Shown in pieces: positions 44,138 to 53,136 of a stretch of DNA of 64,000 nucleotides. The position numbers and the translations under genes were made by a program. The notes beneath the pieces were generated by a model. That model saw only the letters and a list, made by a program, of their open reading frames with translations, did no database searches and was not told the origin of the DNA. The stretch is taken from positions 34,956 through 98,955 of the forward strand of contig CAMYNM010000014.1 in the NCBI GenBank assembly GCA_947259725.1. Reading direction: 5' to 3'. The DNA is from CALZIK01 sp945787635 (GTDB lineage: Bacteria > Acidobacteriota > Thermoanaerobaculia > Multivoradales > JAHEKO01). The stretch's first letter is position 1; each line of letters begins with the position of its first letter.

Positions 44138-46372
44138 ATGGTTTTGCGGACTCTCGTTCCATTGCTCTTGGGCCTCGCCGGTGTTGCGACGCCGGCACTA
44201 GGGCAAACAGGCGCAGGGCAGACCTTGGCCGAGGAGGCCGCCAGCGGCGCCCGGCGGGTGACTCGAGCGGTTCGACTGGAAGCGGCCCCCACGGTCGACG
44301 GCGTGGTGTTGGGCGAAGAGCTCTGGTCGGGGCTTCCGGCCGCGACGGATTTCAGGCAGAACACTCCCAACGAAGGTCTTCCCGCATCGGAAGCCACCGA
44401 GGTCTACATCGGTTTCACCGACGACACGCTCTACCTTGCGGTGGTTTGTCACGATCGAGACCCCTCCGGAATCATCGTTTCCGACAGTCGCCGCGACGCC
44501 TCGCTGGGCGACACGGACAGCTTTCAGGTCATCTTCGATACCTACCTGGACGGTCAGAGCGGGTTCGTCTTTGGAACCAATCCCGCCGGAATCGAGTTCG
44601 ACGGGCAGGTTACCGGCGCGGTGGTCGGTGGCATGAGCGCCGGCAACACCTTCAACGGCAACTGGGACTCCGCCTGGGACGTTGCGACGAAGATCACGGA
44701 GACCGGCTGGAGCGCAGAGTTCGCCATCCCGTTTCGCTCGCTGCGCTTCCCGAGTGGCGCCGGCAAGACCTGGGGAGTCAACTTTCAGCGCAACATACGA
44801 AGGCGGAACGAGTCGGCCTACTGGGCGCCGCTCGGCCGGCAGTTCAACCTCTACTGGGTTTCCGAAGCGGGCCGCCTCGAAGGCGTGGAATCGCCGGCAT
44901 CGCGCAACCTTCAGCTGACGCCGTTCGTGCTTGCCGACGGACGGCGCCGGGCGCAGCCCGCGGCGGGAGGCTTCGAGGCCGAGTCCACCTCCGACGGCGA
45001 CGGCGGTTTCGATCTCAAGTACGGGGTCACGCCGAGCCTCACGTTGGATGCCACAGTCAACACCGACTTTGCCCAGGTCGAGGCCGACGAGCAGCAGATC
45101 AACCTCGACCGGTTCAATCTCTTCTTTCCGGAGAAGCGGCCGTTCTTCCTGGAGAACGCGGGGCTCTTCTCGGTCGGCGTGCCGGAGGAGCTGCAGCTCT
45201 TCTTCAGCCGCCGAATCGGGCTCGGGCCCAGAGGCGTGGAGATCCCGATCGAAGCGGGACTCAGGCTCTCCGGCAAGCTCGGACGAAGCAACCTCGGCCT
45301 GCTCGCGATGCGCGCTGAAGAGTCCGATGAGGCGCCGCGTAATGATTTCACCGTCGCTCGCTTCAGCCGCGACCTTCCCAACCGATCGTCGATCGGCGCG
45401 ATGTTTGTCGGTCGTGACGGAGGAGGAGCCGGCGCGGAGCCGAACGACAGCAATCGGGCCTTCGGCGTAGACGGCCAGTGGGGAATCGGGCAGTACGGCC
45501 AGATTCTGGGCTTCGCCGCCAAGACCGACACTCCCGGTATCGAGCGCGACGATCACGCGTTTCGTCTCGGGGGTCGCTATGACTCGGAAACCTGGGCGGC
45601 GTCTGTCAACTACACGGAGGTTGGCCAAGGCTTCAACCCGGAGGTGGGATTCCTCCAGCGACGCGGCTACCGGAAGCCGGACTTCTTCGCCCTCTACCGG
45701 ATCCGGCCGGAAAAGCTGTGGGGTCTTCACGAGCTACGCCCGCACGTTTCGTACTCGGCTTTCTGGGACTTCGACGGCTTCCAGGAGACCGGGTTCCTGC
45801 ACCTCGACAACCACTGGGAGTGGAAGAACGGCTACGAGTTTCACACCGGGGTCAACTTCAGGCACGAGGGTGTCAAGGAAGCGTTCGAGATCTTTCCCGG
45901 CATCGTGGTTCCGGCCGAGACCTACGAAGACGAGGAAGTGCAGCTCGTCTTTCAGACCAACGAGGCCGCGCCGGTTGCGTTCGAGACGCGGGTCGTGGTG
46001 GGCGGGTTCTTCGGCGGTGATCGGGTGAGGCTGGCCCCCGAGCTGTCTTTCCGAATCGGCGACGCATTCAACGGCGAGCTGGAGTGGGACTACAACGACA
46101 TCGACCTTCCCGGCGGCGCGTTCTCCACGCATCTCGGACGCCTGCGGGTCAACTACTCGTTCACTCCCCGAATCCTCCTTCAGGCCCTCGTGCAGTACAA
46201 CGATCGCGCGGACGCCTGGGCGACGAATCTCCGGTTCGCCTGGCTCAAGCGGGCCAATACCGGTCTTCACGTCGTCTACGACGAGATTCGGGACATCGGC
46301 AGCGTGGGCACGGGCATTCCCGACCGTAGCCTGATCGTCAAGTACAGCCGGCTGATCGACCTTCTGCGCTAG
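44138..46372 (+). CDS. CBM9-like/DUF5916 outer-membrane protein
   Basis: 744 residues with signal peptide (LVPLLLGLAGVATPALG). Residues 45-230 are a family-9 carbohydrate-binding-like domain (PTVDGVVLGEELWSGLPAATDF, TEVYIGFTDDTLYLAVVCHD, DTDSFQVIFDTYLDGQSGFVF, EFAIPFRSLRF). The rest is DUF5916 with TVNTDFAQVEADEQQINLDR, EKRPFFLENAGLF, YNDIDLPGGAF and the terminal beta-hairpins (LLQALVQYNDRADAWATNLRF) of a barrel. Such proteins are common in Acidobacteria and Bacteroidetes and sit in the outer membrane. A role in carbohydrate or peptide handling is inferred from the binding domain only. Confidence 0.9.
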   Translation: MVLRTLVPLLLGLAGVATPALGQTGAGQTLAEEAASGARRVTRAVRLEAAPTVDGVVLGEELWSGLPAATDFRQNTPNEGLPASEATEVYIGFTDDTLYLAVVCHDRDPSGIIVSDSRRDASLGDTDSFQVIFDTYLDGQSGFVFGTNPAGIEFDGQVTGAVVGGMSAGNTFNGNWDSAWDVATKITETGWSAEFAIPFRSLRFPSGAGKTWGVNFQRNIRRRNESAYWAPLGRQFNLYWVSEAGRLEGVESPASRNLQLTPFVLADGRRRAQPAAGGFEAESTSDGDGGFDLKYGVTPSLTLDATVNTDFAQVEADEQQINLDRFNLFFPEKRPFFLENAGLFSVGVPEELQLFFSRRIGLGPRGVEIPIEAGLRLSGKLGRSNLGLLAMRAEESDEAPRNDFTVARFSRDLPNRSSIGAMFVGRDGGGAGAEPNDSNRAFGVDGQWGIGQYGQILGFAAKTDTPGIERDDHAFRLGGRYDSETWAASVNYTEVGQGFNPEVGFLQRRGYRKPDFFALYRIRPEKLWGLHELRPHVSYSAFWDFDGFQETGFLHLDNHWEWKNGYEFHTGVNFRHEGVKEAFEIFPGIVVPAETYEDEEVQLVFQTNEAAPVAFETRVVVGGFFGGDRVRLAPELSFRIGDAFNGELEWDYNDIDLPGGAFSTHLGRLRVNYSFTPRILLQALVQYNDRADAWATNLRFAWLKRANTGLHVVYDEIRDIGSVGTGIPDRSLIVKYSRLIDLLR

Positions 46373-46408
46373 GGACGAGCGGGTTAGGTCCGGTCCGCGG
46401 GTCGGCAG

Positions 46409-46678
46409 CTACTTGGTCAGGAACAAACGGCGGTACCAAGGCACGCCCTGCTCTTTGAGCCGCTGCCGGGCTTCACGGCGGTGCTGCTTGTCTTCCAGGC
46501 GGGCGAGCTTCTCGAGGAACTTCGCGCCCTCACGCTGATGGCAGTCCTTGTACTTCGAGCCGCTGCCGCAGGGGCAAGGATCGTTGCGCCCGATCTTGGT
46601 CGTGTGGCGCGGCAGCGGATTGCTGGAGAATCCGGGCCAGACGACTTTGCTGTGCTGTTTTCGACCTCGGGTTGTCAT
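46409..46678 (-). CDS. SEC-C zinc-motif protein
   Basis: 89 residues from the ATG at 46678; a frame to 46921 lies inside the neighbouring gene. The SEC-C motif GRNDPCPCGSGSKYKDCH (C-x-C-x8-C-H) is perfect. It is identical in pattern to the C-terminus of SecA that binds zinc and SecB/ribosomes. The N-terminal TTRGRKQHSKVVWPG is basic and the C-terminus is a charged helix. Small stand-alone SEC-C proteins are widespread; some bind ribosomes or SecB. Convergent with the DUF5916 gene. Confidence 0.88.
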   Translation of the reverse strand: MTTRGRKQHSKVVWPGFSSNPLPRHTTKIGRNDPCPCGSGSKYKDCHQREGAKFLEKLARLEDKQHRREARQRLKEQGVPWYRRLFLTK

Positions 46679-46707
46679 ACGGGCATTGTAGACCAGGAGC
46701 TCGCTGA

Positions 46708-48093
46708 CTAGCGCTTCGAGGCAACCGCCGGCTCGAGCCTGGCCGCAGAAGTGATCTTGATCTGGTTCGGCAGGTGCAGCCCTTCGAGCCAGACGATGCG
46801 CTGCCGGGAGAGCTCTTCGTCGAGGCGCCGGGCCGCCTTCAGGAGTCGCGGGAAGCTGGTTATTTCTTCGCCGTCGCCCCATTCCCGCCAACCTGCCTGG
46901 GACGACTCGCCGACGCGCCAAACGAAGAGCGGCACCTGGATCGAGGTGAGGTAGCTTCGCACCTGCGCTACGCTCTGTCGGCTCTGGTCGGTCTCTTCTT
47001 CTGCCAGGACGAGCAGCACTCCTCGCCTGCGGTTGGCATTGGCTGCCTGCAACGCCGCCACGGCGACGGCGTCGGCGAGCCTGAGCTCAGGCGCCAGGCC
47101 GGGTAATCCGACGTCCTGCCGGAGCGCCCAGTACATACCGCCATGTTCGCTGGTGATCTCGGGAGACAGAGCGAACAACCTCATGGCGACGGTATTACCT
47201 CTCTGGACACGCGCTCGTGGCACCAGGATTCTCAGGCGTTGTCCGTCGTCGAAGGCCATGATCTGGCGCAGCCTGTCGGTGGCACTTGCCTCAGCCATGT
47301 TGGCGATGTTTCCCAGCGAGCCCACGCCGGCAACCCCGGGGCTTCCCGAGCCGCCGGAAACCAAACCCTGGCGGCTTGCCCCTTCGAGCGACGCGACCGC
47401 GGCGCCGACGCCCGGGCCACGAACCAGCACGAGGTCGAGCCTTCCCTTCTCGAAGGCCGAGACCCGAGGTGCCATCCCCTCCACCGTGAACCAGCCAGCC
47501 ATTTGTTCGGAATCGGCGCTCTTGGCGTTGCCCCGCGCCACGACCGGGAGAGCGGTGAGATCGACCTGCGACTGGTCGAGGTAGAGGCCGCCGAAGACGG
47601 CCTGTGCCTGCGCGCTCACCTCCGGAGAGAAGTCGAGCTCGACCTGAATGAAGTGGAAGCCAGATTCGTCGTGGGGCGGAATCGGAATTCGCCGCGGATC
47701 GTCAGTCGGAAGTGGCACGCCGTCGAGCCACGCCCGTGTGTGCAGGGGGTTCTTCGGGCCGGAGCTCTCCCAGGTCAGTCCGGCTGCGACGACTTGGCCC
47801 TCGGCATCGCGCTCGAGCACGATGCGCGCTTCGGCTGGCGGCCGCGGCACGTTCAGCCGTTGGTTCACGCGCGCGAGCTCCCGGCCGTCCGCGTCGTAGG
47901 CGACGGCCTCCAGGAGCTGCGGCTCGAGATCGGCCCCGAGGTCGAGCTCGATCACCCAGGGGGCGTCGACATCGACCGCCACCTGGTCTCCGTTGAGGAG
48001 CAGTCGGACCTCGGCGACGTCGTCGCTCGCCGCGAGCTCGACCACCTGGGGCCCCGCGGCCAGGCCGAGAAGGAGGGTGATGAACTCGATCAC
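46708..48093 (-). CDS. VWFA-related-like exported protein without MIDAS, unknown
   Basis: 461 residues, GTG start. A short hydrophobic N-terminus (FITLLLGLAAG) may be a signal. N-terminal Ig-like strands (PQVVELAASDDVAEVRLLLN, DVDAPWVIELDLG) and statements such as LNVPRPPAEARIVLERDAEG resemble the N-domains of acidobacterial VWFA-related proteins. The last ~100 residues (RRRGVLLVLAEEETDQSRQS, then VAQVRSYLTSIQVPLFVWRVGE) resemble the end of their VWA domain, but no DxSxS motif is present. The Gly/Ser-rich stretch near residue 245-260 looks like a linker. I infer a non-metal VWA-fold relative of the 40460 gene. Role unknown. Confidence 0.55.
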   Translation of the reverse strand: MIEFITLLLGLAAGPQVVELAASDDVAEVRLLLNGDQVAVDVDAPWVIELDLGADLEPQLLEAVAYDADGRELARVNQRLNVPRPPAEARIVLERDAEGQVVAAGLTWESSGPKNPLHTRAWLDGVPLPTDDPRRIPIPPHDESGFHFIQVELDFSPEVSAQAQAVFGGLYLDQSQVDLTALPVVARGNAKSADSEQMAGWFTVEGMAPRVSAFEKGRLDLVLVRGPGVGAAVASLEGASRQGLVSGGSGSPGVAGVGSLGNIANMAEASATDRLRQIMAFDDGQRLRILVPRARVQRGNTVAMRLFALSPEITSEHGGMYWALRQDVGLPGLAPELRLADAVAVAALQAANANRRRGVLLVLAEEETDQSRQSVAQVRSYLTSIQVPLFVWRVGESSQAGWREWGDGEEITSFPRLLKAARRLDEELSRQRIVWLEGLHLPNQIKITSAARLEPAVASKR

Positions 48094-48139
48094 TGAGTCA
48101 TCCTACGGCCTTGCGGCCCATTGGGATCGGTGACAACTA

Positions 48140-48910
48140 TCAGAACTGCAGGTGCTTGACGGTCAGCCCCTTGTTGACGAGCTGCAGGAGCGAATCGATG
48201 CCGATCTGGAGGTGGTGGTCCACGAAGGACTCGGTGACCGCGCGGTCGCTCGCTTCGGTCTTGACGCCTTCAGGGATCATCGGCTGGTCGGAGACCAGGA
48301 GCAGCGCGCCTGCGGGGACTCCGTTGGCGAAGGCGACCGTGAACACGGTTGCGGTCTCCATGTCGATCGCCATGGCTCGTATCTCACGCAGGTACTTCCT
48401 GAACTTGGCGTCGTGCTCCCAAACCCTTCGATTGGTCGAGTAGACGGTGCCGGTCCAGTAGTCCAGGTTATGGTCGCGGATCGTGGTCGAGATCGCCTTC
48501 TGCAGGGCGAACGCGGGAAGCGCGGGGACCTCCGGGGGCAGGTAGTCGTTCGAGGTGCCCTCGCCGCGGACGGCCGCGATCGGCAAGATCAAGTCACCGA
48601 TCTTGTTCTTGCGCTTCAAGCCACCGCATTTGCCCAGGAACAGGCAGGCCTTGGGTCGGAGCGCCGTGAGCAGATCGAGGATGGTCGCGGCGTTGGCGCT
48701 GCCCATCCCGAAATTGATGATCGAGATGCCTTGCGCGGTCGCGTTGGGCATTGGCCGATCCTCGCCGCGAATCTCGACGTCGTGGAGCTTCGCGAACTTG
48801 TCGACGTAGTTGCCGAAGTTGGTGAGCAGAACGTACTTGCCGAACTGGGACACCGGTGTCCCGGTGTAGCGGGGTAGCCAGTTCTCGACGATGTCGGATT
48901 TGGTCAGCAC
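48140..48910 (-). CDS. amn: AMP nucleosidase (short form)
   Basis: About 256 residues from GTG 48910; a frame to 48985 is available, but relatives begin near TKSDIVENWLPRYTGTP. The PNP_UDP-fold shows NFGMGSANAATILDLL, FLGKCGGLKRKN, GEGTSNDYLPPEVPALPAF and AIDMETATVFTVAFAN, with the catalytic Asp in LLVSDQPM. The enzyme splits AMP into adenine and ribose-5-phosphate. The short form lacks the regulatory N-domain of E. coli Amn, as in Bacteroidetes. Adenine would then go to the deaminase encoded at 3354-5057. It is a single gene between two minus-strand units. Confidence 0.9.
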   Translation of the reverse strand: MLTKSDIVENWLPRYTGTPVSQFGKYVLLTNFGNYVDKFAKLHDVEIRGEDRPMPNATAQGISIINFGMGSANAATILDLLTALRPKACLFLGKCGGLKRKNKIGDLILPIAAVRGEGTSNDYLPPEVPALPAFALQKAISTTIRDHNLDYWTGTVYSTNRRVWEHDAKFRKYLREIRAMAIDMETATVFTVAFANGVPAGALLLVSDQPMIPEGVKTEASDRAVTESFVDHHLQIGIDSLLQLVNKGLTVKHLQF

Positions 48911-49019
48911 TGTCTCGGTGAGTATTTCACGGTGCCCGACTCCGGCCGGGCGCCCATATTTCGGTGGCTCGGCGCCTGGCTCCAAAGAGCTCGCGGAATC
49001 GTCCCGAGGACCCCTTACG

Positions 49020-50615
49020 TCAGGAGTCCTGTGGCAGAAGCCCGTGGGTGCCCAGGATCTCGGCGGTTCGACGATGGGTCGCGTGGACCGGACCGTCGGT
49101 CGAGACCGCTTCGAAGAAACTCCGGTGTCCCGCGTCAGGCTTCTCCCATTCTCGCCGTTGCTGCTCCATGATCTCGACCCTGCCGTCCGAGCGCGTGTCG
49201 TGGAGCTGGCGGGTCGCCAGTCTGCGCCGCTGTTCCTCGGGCCGGCAAACGGTCTCCAGGAACAGGAGGCGCGCGCCCGCGCGCTCGGCGAGGTCGATCA
49301 CCGGCAGACGATCGGATCGAGCCTTGAATGCGCCATCGATCACCACGGGAAAGCCCGCGTGCAGGAGATTCTCGGCCCGATCGCAGACCTCCGAGTACGT
49401 GCGGCGGCTCATCTCGGGCGAATACAGCCCCGCGTTGTAGGGCACATAGACCCGGGTGCTTTCGCCAACGCCCGAGATCTGCTTGCGGACCGCGTCGGTC
49501 GAGAGCAAGTGCCACCCGAACGTCTCGCGCAGATGACGAGCGATCATGGTCTTGCCCGTGCCCATGAGCCCGTAGACGACCAGGAGAGGCGGTTGAGCGC
49601 GGCCCGCCGCGTAGCGATAGGCCAGACCGAAGTAATGGCGCGCGAGGTTGCGCTGGGCCCGGCGCGCTGGGGCTTCGAGCGCGGGATCGACAGAGGTGAA
49701 GCTGTGCACCTTGGCTCGCACGTAGGCTCGGTAGCACTTGTAGAATTCGAGAACCTCGACCAGGTCGGTGTCACCCGAGGCCTCGATGTACCGCTCGATC
49801 AGGTGCCGCGCGAGATCGGGTCGGTTGCGAAAATCGAGGTCCATGGCGAGGAACGCGAGGTCCACCGCGACATCGCCGCAACGGAACCGTTCGTTGAACT
49901 CGATGCAGTCGAAGATGACGGGGGGATCCAGGAAGAAGATGTTGCCGAGGTGGAGATCGCCATGGCTTTCGCGAATCAAGCCCTGCTCGACCCGCCTCTG
50001 AAGCAATTCGGCACGTTCGCGGTAGAACCTGTCGGTCCACTCGCGAATGTGCCGGTAGCGCTCTCTGGAGACGAGCTTGCCGACGTGAGCCGCGGTCTGG
50101 GCGAAGTTCTCGTCGGTGTTGAATCTGACCGCCTCGAGGGTTCCGTACCGGTCGATACCCTCGCCGGTCCGCGATCTCCGGTAAAAAGGCACCAGGAGGG
50201 TCACCAGCTGGTCGATGTGGCGCTCGCTGAGCTCGCCGCGCCGCAAGACCTCGGTGCCGAGAAGCTCGCCGTCGAGCTGGTCCATGACGACCAGCCAGTC
50301 GACGATTTCGGCTCGGGTCTCAGAGGCCTCTCCGAGTCGCAGGCGGTCGCCATCGCGAACGATGGGTATGACTCCAAGATAGACGTCGGGCGCGAGCCGG
50401 CGGTTGAGCTTCACTTCCGCGCGGCAGAAGTGCTCGCGCAGCTCGACCGTGGAAAAGTCGAGAAAACCGAAGTTGACCGGTTTCTTGAGCTTGTACGCGC
50501 GCTCGCCGGTGAGAAAGATCGAGGAAATGTGCGTCTGCAGAAACTCGACCCTCTCGACTCCGGGTCCGTAGAAGGCCGGCTTCTTCAGAGCGGCGACCAG
50601 GTCGGCGTGTTTCAT
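49020..50615 (-). CDS. Fusion of aminoglycoside-phosphotransferase-like domain and P-loop kinase/ATPase
   Basis: 531 residues with strong SD AAGGAGG. The N-terminal ~330 residues form a protein-kinase-like/APH domain (SIFLTGERAYKLKKPVNFGFLDFST, catalytic loop SHGDLHLGNIFF, metal motif DCIEFNERFR). From about 345 a P-loop nucleotide-kinase domain begins with Walker A YGLMGTGKTMIARHL and contains DAVRKQISG, VVIDGAFKARSDR and LETVCRPEEQ RRR-type LID. Known as a bifunctional aminoglycoside phosphotransferase/ATP-binding family; the natural substrate is not known and resistance is not implied. Cytosolic. The two domains are fused also in other phyla. Confidence 0.9.
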   Translation of the reverse strand: MKHADLVAALKKPAFYGPGVERVEFLQTHISSIFLTGERAYKLKKPVNFGFLDFSTVELREHFCRAEVKLNRRLAPDVYLGVIPIVRDGDRLRLGEASETRAEIVDWLVVMDQLDGELLGTEVLRRGELSERHIDQLVTLLVPFYRRSRTGEGIDRYGTLEAVRFNTDENFAQTAAHVGKLVSRERYRHIREWTDRFYRERAELLQRRVEQGLIRESHGDLHLGNIFFLDPPVIFDCIEFNERFRCGDVAVDLAFLAMDLDFRNRPDLARHLIERYIEASGDTDLVEVLEFYKCYRAYVRAKVHSFTSVDPALEAPARRAQRNLARHYFGLAYRYAAGRAQPPLLVVYGLMGTGKTMIARHLRETFGWHLLSTDAVRKQISGVGESTRVYVPYNAGLYSPEMSRRTYSEVCDRAENLLHAGFPVVIDGAFKARSDRLPVIDLAERAGARLLFLETVCRPEEQRRRLATRQLHDTRSDGRVEIMEQQRREWEKPDAGHRSFFEAVSTDGPVHATHRRTAEILGTHGLLPQDS

Positions 50616-50726
50616 GGGCGCCTCCTTTGCGCAACGCGACCGGGGAGTCCGGGCTCCCTTCCGAGGGTACGGTCCCGGGAGGAAGGCGGGGAATACCCCA
50701 ACGGGTGGGAGAGGCCGCGCTCTGCA

Positions 50727-50895
50727 CTAGTGGCCTGTAACAACCGAAGCGAAGCTAGATGGCCGAGCCATTCGCCGTCGAGGTCAAGGCGCGCCGACGC
50801 GGTAACAGCGGTACCGATGTCGAGGAGGCGCATACGTAGAGATCGGCGACGAGGGCCGGCCAGGTAGTATCGTTTTAGGTGTTACAGGCCGCTAG
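50727..50895. mobile_element. MITE-like palindromic element with 16-bp terminal inverted repeats
   Basis: CTAGTGGCCTGTAACA at 50727-50742 is the inverted copy of 50880-50895 (one T/C difference). The 137-base interior has no coding frame and contains shorter palindromes (for example around GGTAACAGCGGTACC). A target duplication is not evident. It lies in the 324-base region between the APH/kinase gene and a PQQ-propeller gene. Size and structure fit a non-autonomous element mobilised by a transposase elsewhere; a structured RNA gene is an alternative. Confidence 0.55.
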
Positions 50896-50939
50896 ACTGC
50901 GGCGGTGAGGCTGGCAACCAAGTTTCGGAGGATCAAGCG

Positions 50940-52370
50940 ATGAGGAACTCTGTCGTATCGGCGCTTCTGGTGAGCCTTCTGATCGCGGGAGCGGCCGCCG
51001 CACCCGGCGCGCCGGCTGTCAACCCTTTAAGCCAGTGGCCCCAGTGGCGCGGCCCCATCGGCACCGGCGTGGCGCCCGACGGCGATCCGCCGTTGACCTG
51101 GAGCGAGACCGAGAACCTGCGCTGGAAGGTGACGATTCCGGGGCGTGGACATGCGAGCCCGATTGTCTGGGGCGATCAAGTCTTCGTCCTGACCGCGGTC
51201 GAGGTCGAACCCGACGCGGCGCCCGACGCAGCCGAGGATTCAGCAACGACGGATGATCGGCCGCGAGGCACCCAAGCGGAAGGGCCGGTCCAGTTCGTGG
51301 TCATGGCCCTGGATCGGGGGTCGGGAAAGATGGTCTGGCAGCGAATCGCGCGAACCGCCGTGCCGCACGAGGGCACCCACCAGACCGCGACCTGGGCCTC
51401 GGCCTCGGCGGCGACGGACGGCGAAGTGTTGGTCGCGAGCTTCGGCTCGAACGGAATCTACGCGTACGATCTCGAGGGCGAGCTCTTGTGGGAGAGGGAC
51501 CTCGGAGACCAGGCGACGCGCAACGCCTTCGGGGAGGGGAGCTCTCCGGTCATTCACGGATCGAAGGTGATCGTCAACTGGGACCATGAGGGAGATTCCT
51601 TCGTCGTCGCGCTCGATCGCGATTCGGGCGAGCCTCTCTGGCGGCGGGAGCGCGACGAGCCCACATCGTGGTCCACGCCGTTGGTGGTCGAGGCGGGAGG
51701 CCGCGCGCAGGTGATCACCAGCGCCAGCAACCGGGTGCGAGCCTATGACCTCGAGACCGGCGAGGTCGTCTGGCATGTCGGCGGGATGACCCTCAACGTG
51801 ATTCCGACGCCGTCCTTCGCCGACGGGCTGATCTATCTGATGAGCGGTTTCAGGGGCAACAGCTTGCTGGCGGTTCGGCTCGATGGAGCCGCAGGCGACC
51901 TCGACGGCACCGAGCACGTGGTCTGGACGCACGACCGTGATACCTCCTACACGCCCTCGGGCCTCGTCTATGAAGGGACCTACTACTTCGTCAAACGTAA
52001 CAACGGCATTCTGTCGGCTCTCGACGCCAGGACCGGCGAGGTTCTCTTCGGGCCCGAGCGCCTCGAAGCCATTGACGGTGACGGCGGGATCTACGCTTCC
52101 CTGGTCGGCGCGGCCGGCCGGGTCTACATCACCGGGCAGAACGGCACGACTCTGGTCCTGCGGCGGGGTCCGGAGCTCGACATTGTCGCCACCAATCGCC
52201 TCGACGACGGCTTCGACGCCTCGCCCGCGATCGCCGGCTCGCAGCTTTTTTTGCGAGGCCGGGAGCATCTCTACTGCTTCGAGGCCGAGGATCGGCCGTC
52301 GCAGGCGCCTTCCGACCTGGATGAACCCACGTCGGCGCACAGTCGGGAAAGTGCCACCGGCGAAAACTGA
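50940..52370 (+). CDS. PQQ-like beta-propeller repeat protein (exported)
   Basis: 476 residues, SD GGAGG 8 bases before the ATG. Signal peptide (VVSALLVSLLIAGAAAAPGAP), then SQWPQWRGPIGTGVAPDGDPP, the standard opening of this exported family. Propeller blades include VVMALDRGSGKMVWQR, YAYDLEGELLWERD, VVALDRDSGEPLWRR, RAYDLETGEVVWHVGG and ILSALDARTGEVLFG. After residue 445 comes a disordered tail. Homologues in Planctomycetes and Acidobacteria are annotated as PQQ-binding-like or serine/threonine-kinase-linked, but no function has been shown. Downstream is a DUF6265 protein on the same strand. Confidence 0.9.
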   Translation: MRNSVVSALLVSLLIAGAAAAPGAPAVNPLSQWPQWRGPIGTGVAPDGDPPLTWSETENLRWKVTIPGRGHASPIVWGDQVFVLTAVEVEPDAAPDAAEDSATTDDRPRGTQAEGPVQFVVMALDRGSGKMVWQRIARTAVPHEGTHQTATWASASAATDGEVLVASFGSNGIYAYDLEGELLWERDLGDQATRNAFGEGSSPVIHGSKVIVNWDHEGDSFVVALDRDSGEPLWRRERDEPTSWSTPLVVEAGGRAQVITSASNRVRAYDLETGEVVWHVGGMTLNVIPTPSFADGLIYLMSGFRGNSLLAVRLDGAAGDLDGTEHVVWTHDRDTSYTPSGLVYEGTYYFVKRNNGILSALDARTGEVLFGPERLEAIDGDGGIYASLVGAAGRVYITGQNGTTLVLRRGPELDIVATNRLDDGFDASPAIAGSQLFLRGREHLYCFEAEDRPSQAPSDLDEPTSAHSRESATGEN

Positions 52371-52511
52371 ATCAGTTCCGCCAGGCGACGAACCGGCGCG
52401 GCAGGAACGCGCCGGTTCTCGCCATGTAGCGGCGGTGAGACTACCCGACGACCGAGATCGGCGGGCGCTCGGTCGCCGTCCTCGATATGCTTCGGCTTGG
52501 AGGATTCGCCC

Positions 52512-53057
52512 ATGAGCCAAAGAGCGCGAGCGAGCAGAACGGCCCGAACGACGGCAAGGACTTCGGCGGTCCTTAAACGGGTGCTCTGCGTGGCACTGCT
52601 GGTCGGCACGGGTGTCGCCTCGGGCGCTCGGGCCGCGCCCGACTCACCAAGGATCGCCGAGCTCGCGTGGCTTGCCGGCTGCTGGATCGGCGAGGGTGGG
52701 GAGGAGTGTTGGCTCGAGCCGCTCGGCGGAACGATGGTGGGAATCAACCGCGGACCCCAGCGGGAAGGGAAGCCACCGGCATTCGAGTTTCTGCGTCTCG
52801 TCGAAGACGGCGGCAAGCTCGTCTATCTGGCGAGCCCGTCGGGAAGGCATCCGCCCACGCCGTTCGAGGCGATCGAGGTCGGCGAGCGGCGGGTGGTCTT
52901 CGCCAATCCCGACCACGACTTTCCGCAGCGGATCACCTATTGGATCGAGGAGCCCGATGGCCGCGAGAGCCTTCACGCCCGCGTCGAGGCCCGCCAAGAC
53001 GGCGAGTGGCAGGGGTTCGAGACGACCTGGACCCGGGGGGTCTGGAGCGCCCGGTAG
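52512..53057 (+). CDS. Exported DUF6265-family protein
   Basis: 181 residues from the ATG at 52512 (GGAGG 10 bases upstream; a TTG at 52497 is in frame). Basic N-region and hydrophobic core (VLCVALLVGTGVASGARA) form a signal peptide. The mature domain reads ELAWLAGCWIGEGGEECWLEP, GGTMVGINRGPQREGK, FEFLRLVEDGGKLVYLASPSG, FANPDHDFPQRITYW and so matches DUF6265, a small lipocalin-like beta barrel. Function unknown. It ends 3 bases before the long hairpin that separates it from the convergent CocE-like gene. Confidence 0.85.
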   Translation: MSQRARASRTARTTARTSAVLKRVLCVALLVGTGVASGARAAPDSPRIAELAWLAGCWIGEGGEECWLEPLGGTMVGINRGPQREGKPPAFEFLRLVEDGGKLVYLASPSGRHPPTPFEAIEVGERRVVFANPDHDFPQRITYWIEEPDGRESLHARVEARQDGEWQGFETTWTRGVWSAR

Positions 53058-53060
53058 CGT

Positions 53061-53136
53061 TGGGAGCTTGCTGGCAAACCCTGGCGGGTCGCGCGCCGCA
53101 ACCCGAAGGGCGCCAGGGTTTGTCAGCAGGCTCCTA
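53061..53136. repeat. Long palindrome (26-bp stem) between convergent genes, REP-like or bidirectional terminator
   Basis: 53061-53086 pairs with 53111-53136; all 26 positions pair if three G-U pairs are allowed. The 24-base loop can itself pair GGT (53087-53089) with ACC (53101-53103). It starts right after the DUF6265 stop and includes the stop codon of the CocE-like gene on the other strand. No U-tract follows, so it is not a classical intrinsic terminator. Confidence 0.65.

Noticed and set aside
44198..45730. Minus-strand open frame of 510 codons
   Set aside because: Antisense to the DUF5916 gene, with no family features and an Arg/Val/Glu-rich shadow composition.
48891..50867. Plus-strand open frame of 658 codons
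   Set aside because: It lies antisense to the APH/P-loop kinase gene, whose motifs (HGDLHLGN, GTGKT) are unmistakable; long antisense frames are normal at this GC content.
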